In this document: positions 18,754 through 28,488 of the stretch, in pieces
How the letters are laid out: each line of letters starts with the position of its first letter
How positions within the stretch are numbered: position 1 is the first letter of the stretch
From: Oligella urethralis DSM 7531
GTDB lineage: Bacteria; Pseudomonadota; Gammaproteobacteria; Burkholderiales; Burkholderiaceae_B
Reading direction: 5' to 3'
Assembly (NCBI RefSeq): GCF_000372065.1
Contig: NZ_AQVB01000005.1
Coordinates: forward strand, 104-64,103
Length of the DNA: 64,000 nt
Position numbers and translations under genes: made by a program
Notes under the pieces: model-generated
What the model was told of the DNA's origin: nothing
Database searches by the model: none
Seen by the model: the letters and a program-made list of their open reading frames with translations, nothing else

Positions 18754-19913
18754 TAAGCAAGTACCTCTTTTAAAGCGGCGATAAAGCGCTGATTTTCTTC
18801 TTCAGTACCGATTGAAACGCGTAAATGATTAGGTAAACCGTCACCTACGACAGGGCGCACGATCACACCCTTGGCTAATAAAGCCTCGGCAACCTTAGGC
18901 GCTTCATTCATTTCAAATAAAATAAAGTTTGTAAAGCTCGGCACATAGGCTATCCCCATACGCTCAAACTCAGCCGATAAATAGGCCTTGCCCGCTTTAT
19001 TCATTTGATAACTTTGCGCTAAAAACTCCTCGTCTTCTAAGGCCACCATTGCCGCAATTTGAGCTAAGGTATTAACATTAAATGGCTGTCGCACACGATT
19101 CAGATAATCCGTGACTTCGCTCTGCGCAATCGCAAAACCAACCCGCAAGCCAGCTAAACCATAGGCTTTGGAAAAAGTGCGCAAAACGACTAGATTCGGA
19201 TAGTGCTTTATCAACTCGGCACTATTAAAACGCAGCTCAGGATCAAGGTATTCATTATATGCTTCGTCTAGAACCACCAAGGTCTTATTACCACGACTCG
19301 CATAGACACGATCTAAGAAAGCGATAATGTCATCCCTAGGATGAAAGGTGCCGGTCGGATTATTCGGATTGGCAATATACACCAAGCGAGTATCCTCCTC
19401 AATCGCCTCATACATACGCTCTAAATCCAAACCCAAACCCTTTGTCGACACCGCCAAATGTCGGGCGCCACGAGCTTGGGTGCTGAGCTTATACACCACA
19501 AAGGCATGTTCCGAATAGACAGCTGAACTATGCTCATCCAAAAAAGCTAAAGAGATGATTTCCAACAAATCATTAGAACCATTACCGATGGTGAGATTTG
19601 CCATCTCAACACCGTAATGCTGTGCCAGTACAGCTTTTAAATCAAAGGCATTGGGGTCAGGATAACGACCTAATTCAGCCAATGAACTGGTGCTTAAATA
19701 ATCAATTAAAGCTTGCTTAACCCGTGGCGAAAAACCTAAAGGATTTTCATTCGAGGCTAGCTTAACAATAGAAGCTGGCTCTAAGCCAAACTCACGCGCC
19801 AACTCAGAGCTTGGCTTACCGGCACGATATGGACTAATAGCACGGATATTAGCCGGCACTGAAAAGTCAGATGTTGCTGAAATCGGGGTCTTATTTAAGT
19901 TTAAATCGCTCAT
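18753..19913 (-). CDS. hisC: Histidinol-phosphate / aromatic aminotransferase
   Basis: PLP aminotransferase of fold type I. The 386-residue protein has SPYRAGKPSSELARE, NENPLG, the NPNNPTGT loop and the PLP lysine in RTFSKAYGLAGLR. Its place between pheA and tyrA suggests that it transaminates phenylpyruvate or arogenate-pathway intermediates as well as, or rather than, histidinol phosphate; that is inferred from context. Confidence 0.9.
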   Translation of the reverse strand: MSDLNLNKTPISATSDFSVPANIRAISPYRAGKPSSELAREFGLEPASIVKLASNENPLGFSPRVKQALIDYLSTSSLAELGRYPDPNAFDLKAVLAQHYGVEMANLTIGNGSNDLLEIISLAFLDEHSSAVYSEHAFVVYKLSTQARGARHLAVSTKGLGLDLERMYEAIEEDTRLVYIANPNNPTGTFHPRDDIIAFLDRVYASRGNKTLVVLDEAYNEYLDPELRFNSAELIKHYPNLVVLRTFSKAYGLAGLRVGFAIAQSEVTDYLNRVRQPFNVNTLAQIAAMVALEDEEFLAQSYQMNKAGKAYLSAEFERMGIAYVPSFTNFILFEMNEAPKVAEALLAKGVIVRPVVGDGLPNHLRVSIGTEEENQRFIAALKEVLA

Positions 19914-19928
19914 CGCTATCGCTTAAGA

Positions 19929-21038
19929 TTATATTAATGTGGTCGGATCACTTTGTCGTGGATAGGAGCCAAGAATCTTCAGGAATGAAGACTGCGCCTC
20001 CAGATCACTTAGGGCAGCACGGATATTATCATCATCACGATGACCCAAAATATCGATGTAAAAATAATACTCCCATTGACCAGTACGGGCAGGACGCGAC
20101 TCAAACCTACACATCGAGACGCCATGATTTAAAAAAGGCGCAATTAAGTCGTGCAAAGCTCCAACTCGGTTAGGTACGGCCACAATCAGGCTCGTTTGAT
20201 CATTGCCACTGGCTTGATTAACGATATGACCTATCGCTAAAAATCGGGTTTTGTTATTGGCATCATCCTGGATATTTTCAGACACCATGCTTAAATCCCA
20301 AGCAAGTGCGGCATGCTTACCCGCAATGGCAGCCACGGTCGGATCCTCGGCGGCAATGCGCGCCGCCTCAGAATTACTGGCAGCTGGCTCCTTAGGCAAA
20401 TTAGGGTAATTCACTGACAGCCATTGGTGACATTGAGCAAGCGTCTGCGGATGCGCCATAATGCGCTCCACGCCCTTCATTTCACCCGTTTTAGTCATCA
20501 AACAATGGCGAATGGGTATGGTACGCTCACCGTGCACCTTAAGCGTGGTGCTAAGCAATAAATCCTGCGTACGATTCACCGCTCCCTCGGTGGAGTTTTC
20601 TACCGGTACCATACCGACGTCGGCCTGCCCCGCCTCTACCGCTCGAAATACCTCATCAAAAGAAGGACATTCCAACATCTGCACGGCATGACCGTAAAAC
20701 TCATAGGCGGCCTGCTCGGAAAATGAACCCTTAGGACCCAAATAGGCAATAGTCAGACCACGTTCTAGCCCGCGACAAGCCGAAATAATCTCGGTCCACA
20801 CTGCCTCCACCGACGTATTAGGAAAGGTGCCGTAGAGATTATCCCCTTGCAAGGCACCGATCACCTGTGCCTCACGCTCAGGCTTTAGAATCGCATCATC
20901 GGCATTGTAAGCGTGCTTTACCTTACCTACCTCAATCGCGGTTTGAGCGCGTTGATTTAGCAAATCCAAAATTTGATGATCAATGGCATCAATTCTGTCA
21001 CGCAAAGGCTTAAGTAACTGATTCAATTTGCTGCTCAT
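19929..21038 (-). CDS. pheA: Bifunctional chorismate mutase / prephenate dehydratase
   Basis: Two steps to phenylpyruvate in one protein. The N-terminal chorismate mutase domain (about residues 8-90, RDRIDAIDHQILDLLNQRA) is followed by prephenate dehydratase (YLGPKGSFSEQAA to NNKTRFLAIG) and a C-terminal ACT domain with ESRPARTGQWEYYFYID for phenylalanine feedback. Length is 369 residues. AGGAAG precedes the ATG; serC lies six bases upstream. Confidence 0.95.
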   Translation of the reverse strand: MSSKLNQLLKPLRDRIDAIDHQILDLLNQRAQTAIEVGKVKHAYNADDAILKPEREAQVIGALQGDNLYGTFPNTSVEAVWTEIISACRGLERGLTIAYLGPKGSFSEQAAYEFYGHAVQMLECPSFDEVFRAVEAGQADVGMVPVENSTEGAVNRTQDLLLSTTLKVHGERTIPIRHCLMTKTGEMKGVERIMAHPQTLAQCHQWLSVNYPNLPKEPAASNSEAARIAAEDPTVAAIAGKHAALAWDLSMVSENIQDDANNKTRFLAIGHIVNQASGNDQTSLIVAVPNRVGALHDLIAPFLNHGVSMCRFESRPARTGQWEYYFYIDILGHRDDDNIRAALSDLEAQSSFLKILGSYPRQSDPTTLI

Positions 21039-21044
21039 GGCTTC

Positions 21045-22175
21045 CTATCCGTGCTGACGCTCAAAGTCTTGCATATAGTCGATAAGGGCCTCTACCCCCT
21101 CAATCGGCATGGCATTATAAATCGAAGCACGCATCCCACCCACCGACTTATGGCCCTTAAGATTTAATAAGCCGCGCTCCTTGGCACCTTTTAAAAACTG
21201 AGCATCCAAGGCTTCATTGGCAGTAACAAAAGGAACGTTCATAATCGAACGATGCGACGGCTGCACAAAATTGTGATAAAAGTCGGTACTGTCAATATAG
21301 TCATATAAACGCTTGGCTTTCGCCTTATTTTGTTGTTCTATGGCCGCTAAACCACCCTGAGCTAATAACCATTTAAAGACCAAGCCTGACATATAAATAC
21401 TATAGGTCGGTGGCGTATTAAAGCGTGAGCGCGCCTCATCTAAATTTTTATAATTAAAGACATCAGGACAAATCGCTTCACATTGACCGATCAACTCACG
21501 TCGTATCACAATGATGGTGCTACCGGCTGGACCAGCATTTTTCTGCGCACCCGCATACAGCATATCGACGCCCTCAAGATTCCAAGCACGCGCCAGAAAA
21601 TGGGATGAGGTATCCAAAATCAGTGGCACAGCCTCAGCACCGATAGCTGCCTTATCAGGGAGCTGGGCATACTCAACGCCACCGATCGTTTCATTACTAC
21701 AATAATGCAGATAGGAGGCGTTGGGGTTTATTTGCCATTCACTAAAATCAGGCGCCCACTGCCAAGCTTGATACTGCACGCCGTCAATCTCACGTGCCTC
21801 GGCACTGCTAGCTGCGATGCGCATCTCACCATAGCCCTTGGCCTCTTTATAGGCTTTATTAGACCAAGAGCCAGTCAACACATAATCAGCCGTCCTACCC
21901 TCTTTTAAGGCAATCAGATTCATTGGCAAAATCGCGTTTTGTGCGCTTGCGCCACCCTGACTAAAAAACACCGCCCACTCGTCACCGACGCCTAGCAGCT
22001 TGCGTAAATCCGCTTCCGCCTCATCACAAATCTGTGTGAACTCAGCACCACGGTGACTCATTTCCATCACCGATTGACCACTACCGTGCCAATCCAACAT
22101 TTCCTCAGCTGCCTGCTGTAAAACCTCCTTAGGCAACACAGAGGGACCCGCCGAAAAGTTCCAAAACTGCTTCAT
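21045..22175 (-). CDS. serC: Phosphoserine aminotransferase
   Basis: PLP enzyme of the serine and pyridoxal phosphate pathways. The protein begins MKQFWNFSAGPSVLPKEVL and contains the PLP lysine in YAGAQKNAGPAG and the C-terminal GGMRASIYNA. The ATG at 22175 (376 residues) is chosen over an in-frame GTG two codons upstream: AGGAG is 8 bases before the ATG but only two before the GTG. The gene starts just after the gyrA stop. Confidence 0.94.
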   Translation of the reverse strand: MKQFWNFSAGPSVLPKEVLQQAAEEMLDWHGSGQSVMEMSHRGAEFTQICDEAEADLRKLLGVGDEWAVFFSQGGASAQNAILPMNLIALKEGRTADYVLTGSWSNKAYKEAKGYGEMRIAASSAEAREIDGVQYQAWQWAPDFSEWQINPNASYLHYCSNETIGGVEYAQLPDKAAIGAEAVPLILDTSSHFLARAWNLEGVDMLYAGAQKNAGPAGSTIIVIRRELIGQCEAICPDVFNYKNLDEARSRFNTPPTYSIYMSGLVFKWLLAQGGLAAIEQQNKAKAKRLYDYIDSTDFYHNFVQPSHRSIMNVPFVTANEALDAQFLKGAKERGLLNLKGHKSVGGMRASIYNAMPIEGVEALIDYMQDFERQHG

Positions 22176-22180
22176 ATCCA

Positions 22181-24847
22181 CTACTCCTCAGCCGCTGAGT
22201 CATCAGGCTCGGGGCTTTGATCAACACGCTCACCAGTTGACTCCACAGATGCCTCATCAGCACTCTCGGACTCATCCAAATCACTTTCTACCACACGCTT
22301 AACACCGGTTAAGAAGTCACCCTCATCACAATTAATTAAGGTCACCCCTTGGGTAGCTCGACCCATTTCGCGGATTTGCTCTACCGTGGTACGAACCAAA
22401 ACGCCAGCGGAGGTAATCAACATAATCTCATCCGCCTCTTCAACTAAGACTGCACCTACGACCTTACCATTACGCTCAGAGGTTTGAATGGCAATCACGC
22501 CCTTATTACCACGACGATGACGCGGATACTCGGTAATTGAGGTACGCTTACCGAAGCCGTTTTCAGTCGCAGTTAACACACTGCGACCCTCATCATCAGC
22601 CACTAATAAGGCAATCACCAATTGCTCATCGTCCAGATTCATACCGCGCACACCGCGCGCATTACGACCCATCGGACGGACATCGCTTTCATCAAAGCGC
22701 ACTGCCTTACCATCGTCGGAAAACAGCATTACATCGTGCTTACCGTCAGTTAATTCAGCACCAATTAAGAAGTCACCCTCATCTAGATTAACGGCGATGA
22801 TACCGCCGCGACGCGGATTAGAAAAATCAGTCAATGGTGTTTTTTTCACCGTACCCTTGGAGGTTGCCATAAACACATACTGGTCCTCAGTAAACTCCTT
22901 GACCGGCAAGACCACGTTAATGCGCTCGCCCTCGGCCAGTGGGAACAAATTAACAATAGGACGACCGCGCGAATTACGACCACCCTGTGGCACTGCGTAG
23001 ACCTTGAGCCAATACATGCGACCATGATTAGAGAAACAGAGTAAGTAATCGTGTGTATTAGCAATAAACAAGCTGTCGATAACATCGTCTTCCTTCATCG
23101 ATGTCGCTTGCTTACCACGACCGCCACGACGCTGAGAACGATACTCAGACAATGGCTGACTCTTAATGTAGCCCTCTTGCGATAAGGTCACCACCATATC
23201 CGTCGGCGTAATTAAATCCTCCATATCGATCTCATTGGCATTAAGCTCGATAGTGGAACGGCGCTCATCCTTAGTATTGGTGCTGAACTCCGTCTTAATC
23301 GCGGTCAACTCCTCAGCAATGATATTTGAAATACGCGCTGGCTTAGCAAGAATATCAATCAGATCGGCAATTAAACGCATCACCTCCTCATACTCGGAGA
23401 CAATCTTTTCTTGCTCAAGACCGGTTAAGCGTTGCAGACGCATATTAAGAATTTCTTGGGCCTGCACCTCACTTAGACGATATAGCCCATTTGCCTGCAA
23501 ACCAAACTCCGGCTCTAAGTCCTCTGGGCGATAGGCTGCCGCACCCCCCATCACACTACCCTCATCGGCCGCATCCAACATGGTGCGCACCAGTGAAGCA
23601 TCCCACTCACGTGACATTAACTCTTCACGTGCCACTGGCGGCGTCGGCGCCGCACGAATAATACGAATAAACTCGTCAATATTGGCTAAGGCGACTGCCA
23701 AACCCTCTAACACATGACCACGTTCACGTGCCTTACGCAGTTGAAACACGGTACGCCGAGTGACCACCTCACGACGATGTCGTAAGAAGCACTCGACCAA
23801 TTGCTTAAGATTCAACAAGCGAGGCTGACCCTCAACCAAGGCCACCAAGTTCATGCCAAAGGTATCCTGGAGCTGAGTCATTTTATAGAGGTTATTTAAT
23901 ACCACTTCAGGCATCTCACCGCGCTTTAGCTCAATCACTAAACGCATACCCTCTTTGTCCGACTCGTCACGTATATCAGAAATACCCTCAATACGCTTAT
24001 CGTTGACGAGCTCGGCAATTTTTTCTTGTAGTGTTTTCTTATTGACCTGATAAGGAATTTCGTCCACCACAATGGCCTGGCGATTACCGCGATCAATCTC
24101 TTCAAAATGCGTTTTAGCACGCATCACCACACGACCCCGCCCTGTGCGATAGCCCTCAATCACGCCTTGAGTGCCATAGATAATACCGCCTGTTGGAAAA
24201 TCAGGCGCCGGAATAATTTCGATCAACTCATCAACGCTACACTCTGGATTACGTAAGGCATACAAACAACCATCAACCACCTCGGATAAATTATGTGGCG
24301 GGATATTGGTGGCCATACCCACGGCAATACCCGAGCTGCCATTGACTAGTAAATTAGGTAGGCGTGTAGGCAACACCAGTGGCTCTAACTCAGAGCCATC
24401 ATAGTTAGGTCCGAAATCGACGGTTTCCTGCTCAATATCAGCCAATAACTCGTGGGCAATCTTAGATAAGCGGACCTCGGTATAACGCATGGCGGCCGCA
24501 CCATCACCATCAATCGAGCCGAAGTTACCCTGACCATCAACCAAGGTATAGCGTAGCGAGAAATCCTGCGCCATACGCACAATCGTATCGTATACGGCAC
24601 TATCACCATGAGGGTGATATTTACCGATGACGTCACCGACAATACGGGCAGATTTTTTATGCGGACGGTTCCAGTCATTGTTTAGTACATCCATCGCATA
24701 CAGTACACGACGGTGAACCGGCTTTAAGCCATCACGCGCATCAGGTAGCGCACGACCAACGATAACACTCATGGCGTAGTCTAAATAGCTACGACGCATT
24801 TCGTGCTCTAAAGAGATTTGAATCGTTTCCTTAGCAAAAGAATCCAT
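22181..24847 (-). CDS. gyrA: DNA gyrase subunit A
   Basis: Cuts and rejoins DNA in the gyrase heterotetramer. The 888-residue protein has the catalytic Tyr122 in [11 protein letters not shown] and the quinolone-resistance region HGDSAVYD with Ser83 and Asp87, the sensitive residues in E. coli numbering. The GyrA-box QRRGGRG lies near residue 577, and C-terminal beta-propeller repeats follow. The acidic tail (about the last 40 residues, rich in Glu/Asp/Ser) is typical. It heads the gyrA-serC-pheA-hisC-tyrA-aroA run. Confidence 0.96.
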   Translation of the reverse strand: MDSFAKETIQISLEHEMRRSYLDYAMSVIVGRALPDARDGLKPVHRRVLYAMDVLNNDWNRPHKKSARIVGDVIGKYHPHGDSAVYDTIVRMAQDFSLRYTLVDGQGNFGSIDGDGAAAMRYTEVRLSKIAHELLADIEQETVDFGPNYDGSELEPLVLPTRLPNLLVNGSSGIAVGMATNIPPHNLSEVVDGCLYALRNPECSVDELIEIIPAPDFPTGGIIYGTQGVIEGYRTGRGRVVMRAKTHFEEIDRGNRQAIVVDEIPYQVNKKTLQEKIAELVNDKRIEGISDIRDESDKEGMRLVIELKRGEMPEVVLNNLYKMTQLQDTFGMNLVALVEGQPRLLNLKQLVECFLRHRREVVTRRTVFQLRKARERGHVLEGLAVALANIDEFIRIIRAAPTPPVAREELMSREWDASLVRTMLDAADEGSVMGGAAAYRPEDLEPEFGLQANGLYRLSEVQAQEILNMRLQRLTGLEQEKIVSEYEEVMRLIADLIDILAKPARISNIIAEELTAIKTEFSTNTKDERRSTIELNANEIDMEDLITPTDMVVTLSQEGYIKSQPLSEYRSQRRGGRGKQATSMKEDDVIDSLFIANTHDYLLCFSNHGRMYWLKVYAVPQGGRNSRGRPIVNLFPLAEGERINVVLPVKEFTEDQYVFMATSKGTVKKTPLTDFSNPRRGGIIAVNLDEGDFLIGAELTDGKHDVMLFSDDGKAVRFDESDVRPMGRNARGVRGMNLDDEQLVIALLVADDEGRSVLTATENGFGKRTSITEYPRHRRGNKGVIAIQTSERNGKVVGAVLVEEADEIMLITSAGVLVRTTVEQIREMGRATQGVTLINCDEGDFLTGVKRVVESDLDESESADEASVESTGERVDQSPEPDDSAAEE

Positions 24848-25305
24848 ATTTACTCGCTAACAGCTATAACGCTTTATTTTACAAATTTAACCCTTTATTC
24901 TAACATTTATCGACCAGCTAAAACTTAGGCGTGAACCCAGGAGCAAATTTATACAAAAACATCAAGTATCTTTTTTAAGATGCACTTGCTTATACATTTG
25001 TTTTTTTACAACATTCTAGTGCGCAATTGAGTCGAGAAAAATCAGCTTCTATCCATATCGCAGTTGCTTATAAACAACAATTACAACCAAAAAGCTGTAT
25101 TTATCTATAAAATACAGATACTTACATGATTAACTTAAGCAAAAAAATAGGAAATCATTTAACATCTTAAACGGGCATCTTAGAAAATCTATTCAAAACA
25201 CTTTGAATGATGTTTCATTGATTGCTATACTAAACCTGATTTCCATTCTGCGGCGGTTTCGCTGCGAGTAACTTTTTAGCTTTATTTAGCTCATCGAGGA
25301 GAAAC
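24848..25305. other. Divergent gyrA-ompA intergenic region, no gene
   Basis: This is a 458-bp AT-rich region. It holds the ompA promoter (25203-25231) near the right edge. No convincing reading frame was found, and no gyrA promoter could be chosen with confidence. A poly-T stretch at about 25001-25007 and several A-rich tracts suggest curved DNA. Confidence 0.6.
25203..25231 (+). promoter_or_regulatory. Sigma-70 promoter of ompA
   Basis: TTGAAT (25203-25208) and TATACT (25226-25231) are separated by exactly 17 bp, close to consensus. Transcription would start near 25238, giving a leader of about 68 nt with a strong GAGGAG ribosome-binding site before the ATG. This fits the high expression expected for a major outer membrane protein. 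Confidence 0.8.
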
Positions 25306-25875
25306 ATGAACAAAGCCTCTAAATTCGCATTAGCATTCGCCGTTGCAGCCTCTGCAACTACTGGCGTAGCATCTGCTCAAACAATTGATAACTGGGTAAA
25401 CAACTACGGTATCGTTTGGATGAACGGTTCAGACGAGCACTGCTGGCGTAACAACTACTGGACTCCAGCAACTGCAGCTCAAGGTTGTGGCGCTCCAGAA
25501 GCTGCACCTGAGATGGTTGCTAACAAAGTAGCGTTTAACGCAGATACTTTCTTTGATTTCGACAAAGCTACTATCAAACCTGAGGGTCGTAATATTCTTG
25601 ACCAAGTTGCTCAACAAGCACAGCAACTTTCTTTAGAGTCAATCATTGCGGTTGGTCACACCGACAGCGTTGGTTCTGAACAGTACAACCAGGGTTTATC
25701 TGAGCGTCGTGCAGCTGCTGTTAAAAACTACTTAGTTTCTCGCGGCATCCCTGCTGATTCAATCATCGCTTCCGGTCGTGGTGAGACTCAGCCTATCGCT
25801 GACAACTCTACTCGCGAAGGTCGCGCACGCAACCGCCGTGTTGAGATTGAAATCGTTGGTACACGCGCTCAGTAA
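25306..25875 (+). CDS. ompA: OmpA-family outer membrane protein
   Basis: The 189-residue protein has a signal peptide (to ASAQ at about residue 25), a short N-terminal region with two cysteines (DEHCWRNNYW...GCGAPEA), and a C-terminal OmpA peptidoglycan-binding domain (about residues 75-185) with FFDFDKATIKPEG, GHTDSVGS and NRRVEIEI. It lacks the eight-stranded barrel of enterobacterial OmpA, as in Bordetella OmpA. Codon use is strongly biased toward common codons, in line with high expression. Confidence 0.92.
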   Translation: MNKASKFALAFAVAASATTGVASAQTIDNWVNNYGIVWMNGSDEHCWRNNYWTPATAAQGCGAPEAAPEMVANKVAFNADTFFDFDKATIKPEGRNILDQVAQQAQQLSLESIIAVGHTDSVGSEQYNQGLSERRAAAVKNYLVSRGIPADSIIASGRGETQPIADNSTREGRARNRRVEIEIVGTRAQ

Positions 25876-25890
25876 TTACTGCATAGCGTT

Positions 25891-25917
25891 TACTTCTGCT
25901 TTGATTAAGCAGAAGTA
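25891..25917 (+). other. Perfect 11-bp hairpin after ompA
   Basis: TACTTCTGCTT / AAGCAGAAGTA with a 5-base loop lies 15 bases after the stop codon. It has no T run and is probably a 3' stabilising stem in front of the true terminator. Confidence 0.55.
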
Positions 25918-25933
25918 CCACTGATATTGCAAT

Positions 25934-25964
25934 AGGCTCCGTTTAGTAGCGGGGCCTTTTTTTA
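25934..25964 (+). terminator. Rho-independent terminator of ompA
   Basis: The stem AGGCTCCG / CGGGGCCT (one G-T pair) is followed by a run of seven T. Confidence 0.8.
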
Positions 25965-26009
25965 TGATAAATTGATTTAATTCCCCTAGTAGAGAGCACA
26001 ACGTACACC

Positions 26010-26723
26010 ATGAGTGATCACCCAAAGCATATTAATGTTGACCCCTCTGAGATTGAAAAGTTCAGCGCTGTTGCCTCCAAGTGGTGGGATACCGAGGGTG
26101 AATTCGGTCCCCTCCATCAAATTAATCCCCTACGTAGTCAATGGATCATCGATCATGTCGGCAGTTTAGATGGCTTAGATGTTATTGATGTGGGTTGCGG
26201 CGGTGGCATTTTAGCGGAAAGCCTTGCTAAAGCCGGTGCCAATGTGACCGGTATCGATATGGCACAAAAGTCCCTAACCGTCGCCAGACTGCATAGCCTA
26301 GAAAGTCAACTCAGCATCGACTATAAAAAAATCCCTGCTGAGGAAATGGCGGCACAGTATCCCGAGCATTTTGATGTGGTTACGTGTATGGAGATGCTAG
26401 AGCATGTACCCGATCCGCATTCGATTATTCGCGCTTGTGCTCAAATGGTCAAGCCCGGTGGTTGGGTGTTTTTCTCTACCATTAATCGCAATGCCAAGTC
26501 CTTTTTACAATTAATTGTCGCGGCCGAATATATTTTGGGACTCGTCCCTAAGGGTACTCATAGTTATAAGCAACTGTTAAAGCCTAGTGAGCTGCGTCAA
26601 ACCATTGAGCAATCTGGTTTATCTCTAAGATCGATCTGCGGTCTTAAATACAATATTTTTTCTAAACACTACACCTTAACGCAAGATGCCACGGTTAATT
26701 ACTTTATGGCCGCTCAAAAATGA
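26010..26723 (+). CDS. ubiG: Ubiquinone O-methyltransferase UbiG
   Basis: SAM-dependent enzyme that carries out both O-methylations in ubiquinone synthesis. The 237-residue protein has FSAVASKWWDTEGEFGPLH, the SAM loop DVGCGGGILAESLA and CMEMLEHVPDP, all diagnostic of UbiG. It overlaps gph by four bases (ATGA), a common pairing. Confidence 0.95.
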   Translation: MSDHPKHINVDPSEIEKFSAVASKWWDTEGEFGPLHQINPLRSQWIIDHVGSLDGLDVIDVGCGGGILAESLAKAGANVTGIDMAQKSLTVARLHSLESQLSIDYKKIPAEEMAAQYPEHFDVVTCMEMLEHVPDPHSIIRACAQMVKPGGWVFFSTINRNAKSFLQLIVAAEYILGLVPKGTHSYKQLLKPSELRQTIEQSGLSLRSICGLKYNIFSKHYTLTQDATVNYFMAAQK

Positions 26724-27403
26724 TTGATACGGTTTTATTTGATTTAGACGGCACGCTTGTTGATAGTGCGCCTGGCTTAGCCTTAGCAGCAAACTTACAG
26801 CGTCAAAAATGCCAACTACCAGACTTGCCTTATGAGCGCTTACGCGTCGTCGCCTCACAAGGTACGCGTGGCTTATTAAAGGTTGCGCTGGAGCTAAATC
26901 AGGAGGACTTGGTTTATCCCTATTTCAGGGATAGGTTTTTAGAGGATTATCGTGATTGCATGCTTGATAATAGCCACCTTTTTCCACAAATCAGCGAGCT
27001 ATTAGATACAATTGAGTCACGTCATTTACTTTGGGGCATTGTGACCAATAAAAGTGAGGCTCTCACACTACCACTATTGGACTATTTAAAACTAAGCGCT
27101 CGCAGCAGTGTAAATGTTTGCGGCGACACCACCCCTTATATTAAGCCTCATCCCGGGGGTTTAATTTATGCCACTGAAAAAATAGGTAAAACACCTAATC
27201 AATGTGTGTATATCGGTGATGATGAACGTGATATTATTGCCGGTAAAGAAGCTGGCATGAAAACGATTGCACTCAGTTACGGTTACAGCTTAGACAAACA
27301 GGGTGCAATAGCTACTCAAGCCGACGCAATTGCGCATCACCCGGCAGACATTGCCACTATCCTTTTTGGTGATGCTGATACAAAAGGTATGATTAATGCA
27401 TAG
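26720..27403 (+). CDS. gph: Phosphoglycolate phosphatase
   Basis: HAD-superfamily hydrolase that removes the phosphate of 2-phosphoglycolate. The 227-residue protein has motif I DLDGTLVDS near residue 7, a cap domain, GIVTNKSE as motif II, and GDDERDIIAGKEAGM as motifs III/IV. It overlaps ubiG by four bases at its start and the next lipoprotein gene by eight at its end. Confidence 0.9.
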   Translation: MIDTVLFDLDGTLVDSAPGLALAANLQRQKCQLPDLPYERLRVVASQGTRGLLKVALELNQEDLVYPYFRDRFLEDYRDCMLDNSHLFPQISELLDTIESRHLLWGIVTNKSEALTLPLLDYLKLSARSSVNVCGDTTPYIKPHPGGLIYATEKIGKTPNQCVYIGDDERDIIAGKEAGMKTIALSYGYSLDKQGAIATQADAIAHHPADIATILFGDADTKGMINA

Positions 27404-28013
27404 TACAAGCCCTTACTCTCCCCTAGTTAAACTCTCCAAAGCGGGCGTGATTATTAGCACGCTCCTTTTGAGTGCCTGCACCGCCACGATGGACAGCAGC
27501 AGCCAAGGCGGCAAAGGTAGTTTTAGAGTTGAACCAGATGGTCGACCTGCTACTGGTAGCCCTGTGACATGGGTCGCCGGCAATTGGCAGGAACTCACCA
27601 AGACGATTAATACTGCTAATACGACGAATTTAGCGATTGAAGTCAATCAAGTGCACGATGGTAGTTTGCGTGTACTTATACCTGCGGCTGATGTTTTTGT
27701 GGGTAATACCGTCAGAATTAATCGTAAATCTCACGCATTTTTGAACAGAATCGTTGAGGTTATGAACGCCCGTCAAGAATTACGTGTGCGCATTGTCGGT
27801 CATACCGACAGCAGTGGTGACGATCTACAAAACCAGATCCTATCGCTCAATCGATCCAGCAGTGTCGCTAACTACATGATCAAAAAAGGCCTTAGAAGCT
27901 CTAGAATTGAGTTAGAGGGACGCGGTTCGGTTGACCCCTTGGTAAGTAATGATAGCCGCGAGAACCGTCTGATAAACCGGCGTATTGAGCTGTATCTATA
28001 TCGCTTAAAGTAA
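27396..28013 (+). CDS. OmpA-domain lipoprotein
   Basis: This 205-residue protein has a lipoprotein signal with lipobox LLSAC (Cys28), a variable middle part, and a C-terminal OmpA-like domain from about residue 85 with VRIVGHTDSSGD and NRLINRRIELYLY. The domain suggests binding to peptidoglycan from the outer membrane. It begins inside the end of gph and is the last gene of the ubiG-gph unit. It resembles Pal or YiaD-type lipoproteins; lack of a tol cluster makes Pal itself unlikely. Confidence 0.82.
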   Translation: MHSTSPYSPLVKLSKAGVIISTLLLSACTATMDSSSQGGKGSFRVEPDGRPATGSPVTWVAGNWQELTKTINTANTTNLAIEVNQVHDGSLRVLIPAADVFVGNTVRINRKSHAFLNRIVEVMNARQELRVRIVGHTDSSGDDLQNQILSLNRSSSVANYMIKKGLRSSRIELEGRGSVDPLVSNDSRENRLINRRIELYLYRLK

Positions 28014-28039
28014 TTTACACAAGCACAAGCTGAGCAAAT

Positions 28040-28090
28040 AAAAAAGGGGCCGAAGCCCCCTAATATAAGAAAAGGGGCCGAAGCCCCTTT
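28040..28090 (-). terminator. Tandem terminators of the tmRNA gene
   Basis: Two near-identical GGGGC-TTCG-GCCCC hairpins, each followed by T runs on the reverse strand, lie at about 28090-28069 and 28060-28040. They end the tmRNA precursor; the second may also act on the convergent lipoprotein gene. Confidence 0.88.
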
Positions 28091-28253
28091 AATCCGTTCT
28101 GTTGCCAAGTGGATCAAACTCCTAGCGACACCATATTAGGCGGCTAATGCGTAACTTTCGTCATTTGCATTTATAAGGTTTGCTAGATTTACGGTCTTCG
28201 CCTACCGGCTGCCAATCTCCCTATTTTTCCCTGTCGAAACCAATGACGCCCCC
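28091..28253 (-). ncRNA. ssrA: tmRNA coding piece (two-piece, permuted), tag ANDESYALAA
   Basis: The coding piece of a split tmRNA. It starts with GGGGGCG at 28253, which pairs with the CGCCTCC before the CCA of the acceptor piece (one G-U pair), then has the conserved TTGGTTTCGACAGGG. The tag frame runs from 28168 to 28136: GCA resume codon, then A-N-D-E-S-Y-A-L-A-A and TAA. E. coli uses ANDENYALAA. Only about 45 nt lie between the tag stop and the first terminator, so the pseudoknots after the tag are reduced or missing. The 3' end is estimated. The RNA rescues stalled ribosomes together with SmpB. Confidence 0.92.
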
Positions 28254-28286
28254 ATCATAAGTACACCGCCGTGCGCAATGCACTTA
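28254..28286 (-). other. Intervening segment removed between tmRNA pieces
   Basis: The 33-nt segment between the CCA of the acceptor piece and the first G of the coding piece folds into a stem of about nine pairs (ATAAGTGCA / TGTACTTAT, one G-T). In known two-piece tmRNAs such a loop is cut out during maturation. Confidence 0.75.
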
Positions 28287-28351
28287 TGGTGGAGGCGGCG
28301 GGAATCGAACCCGCGTCCAGAAAACTGTCAGTCAATCAGATATACAGCTTA
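28287..28351 (-). ncRNA. ssrA: tmRNA acceptor piece (two-piece, permuted)
   Basis: This is the 3' tRNA-like part of the tmRNA, located upstream of the coding piece in transcription order. It ends at 28287 with a T-arm (GACGCGGGTTCGATTCCCGC) and CGCCTCC-ACCA. The 5' end is set by the promoter at about 28351. The order acceptor-then-coding is the circularly permuted arrangement known from alphaproteobacteria, some cyanobacteria and a betaproteobacterial lineage (Rfam beta_tmRNA). Confidence 0.9.
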
Positions 28352-28357
28352 ATTACT

Positions 28358-28386
28358 ACTATAGCAAAATTGATTTAAGATAGCAA
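28358..28386 (-). promoter_or_regulatory. Sigma-70 promoter of the permuted tmRNA gene
   Basis: On the reverse strand TTGCTA (28386-28381) and TATAGT (28363-28358) are spaced by 17 bp. Transcription would begin near 28351, directly before the acceptor piece, which independently supports the permuted order. Confidence 0.85.
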
Positions 28387-28488
28387 GATGCGCCGTGATG
28401 GACTAAATTTAGGTTATGATTAAGGGTTATCTATTGCTGCTCGGCATCCCTAATGACCGGGCTTTTTGCTTATTTCTGCTCCATCGTT

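Noticed and set aside
28040-28387. One-piece tmRNA or a tRNA gene at the CCA-containing segment
   Set aside because: The tag and the TTCGACAGGG segment lie after, not before, the acceptor end in transcription order, and the acceptor part lacks an anticodon arm.
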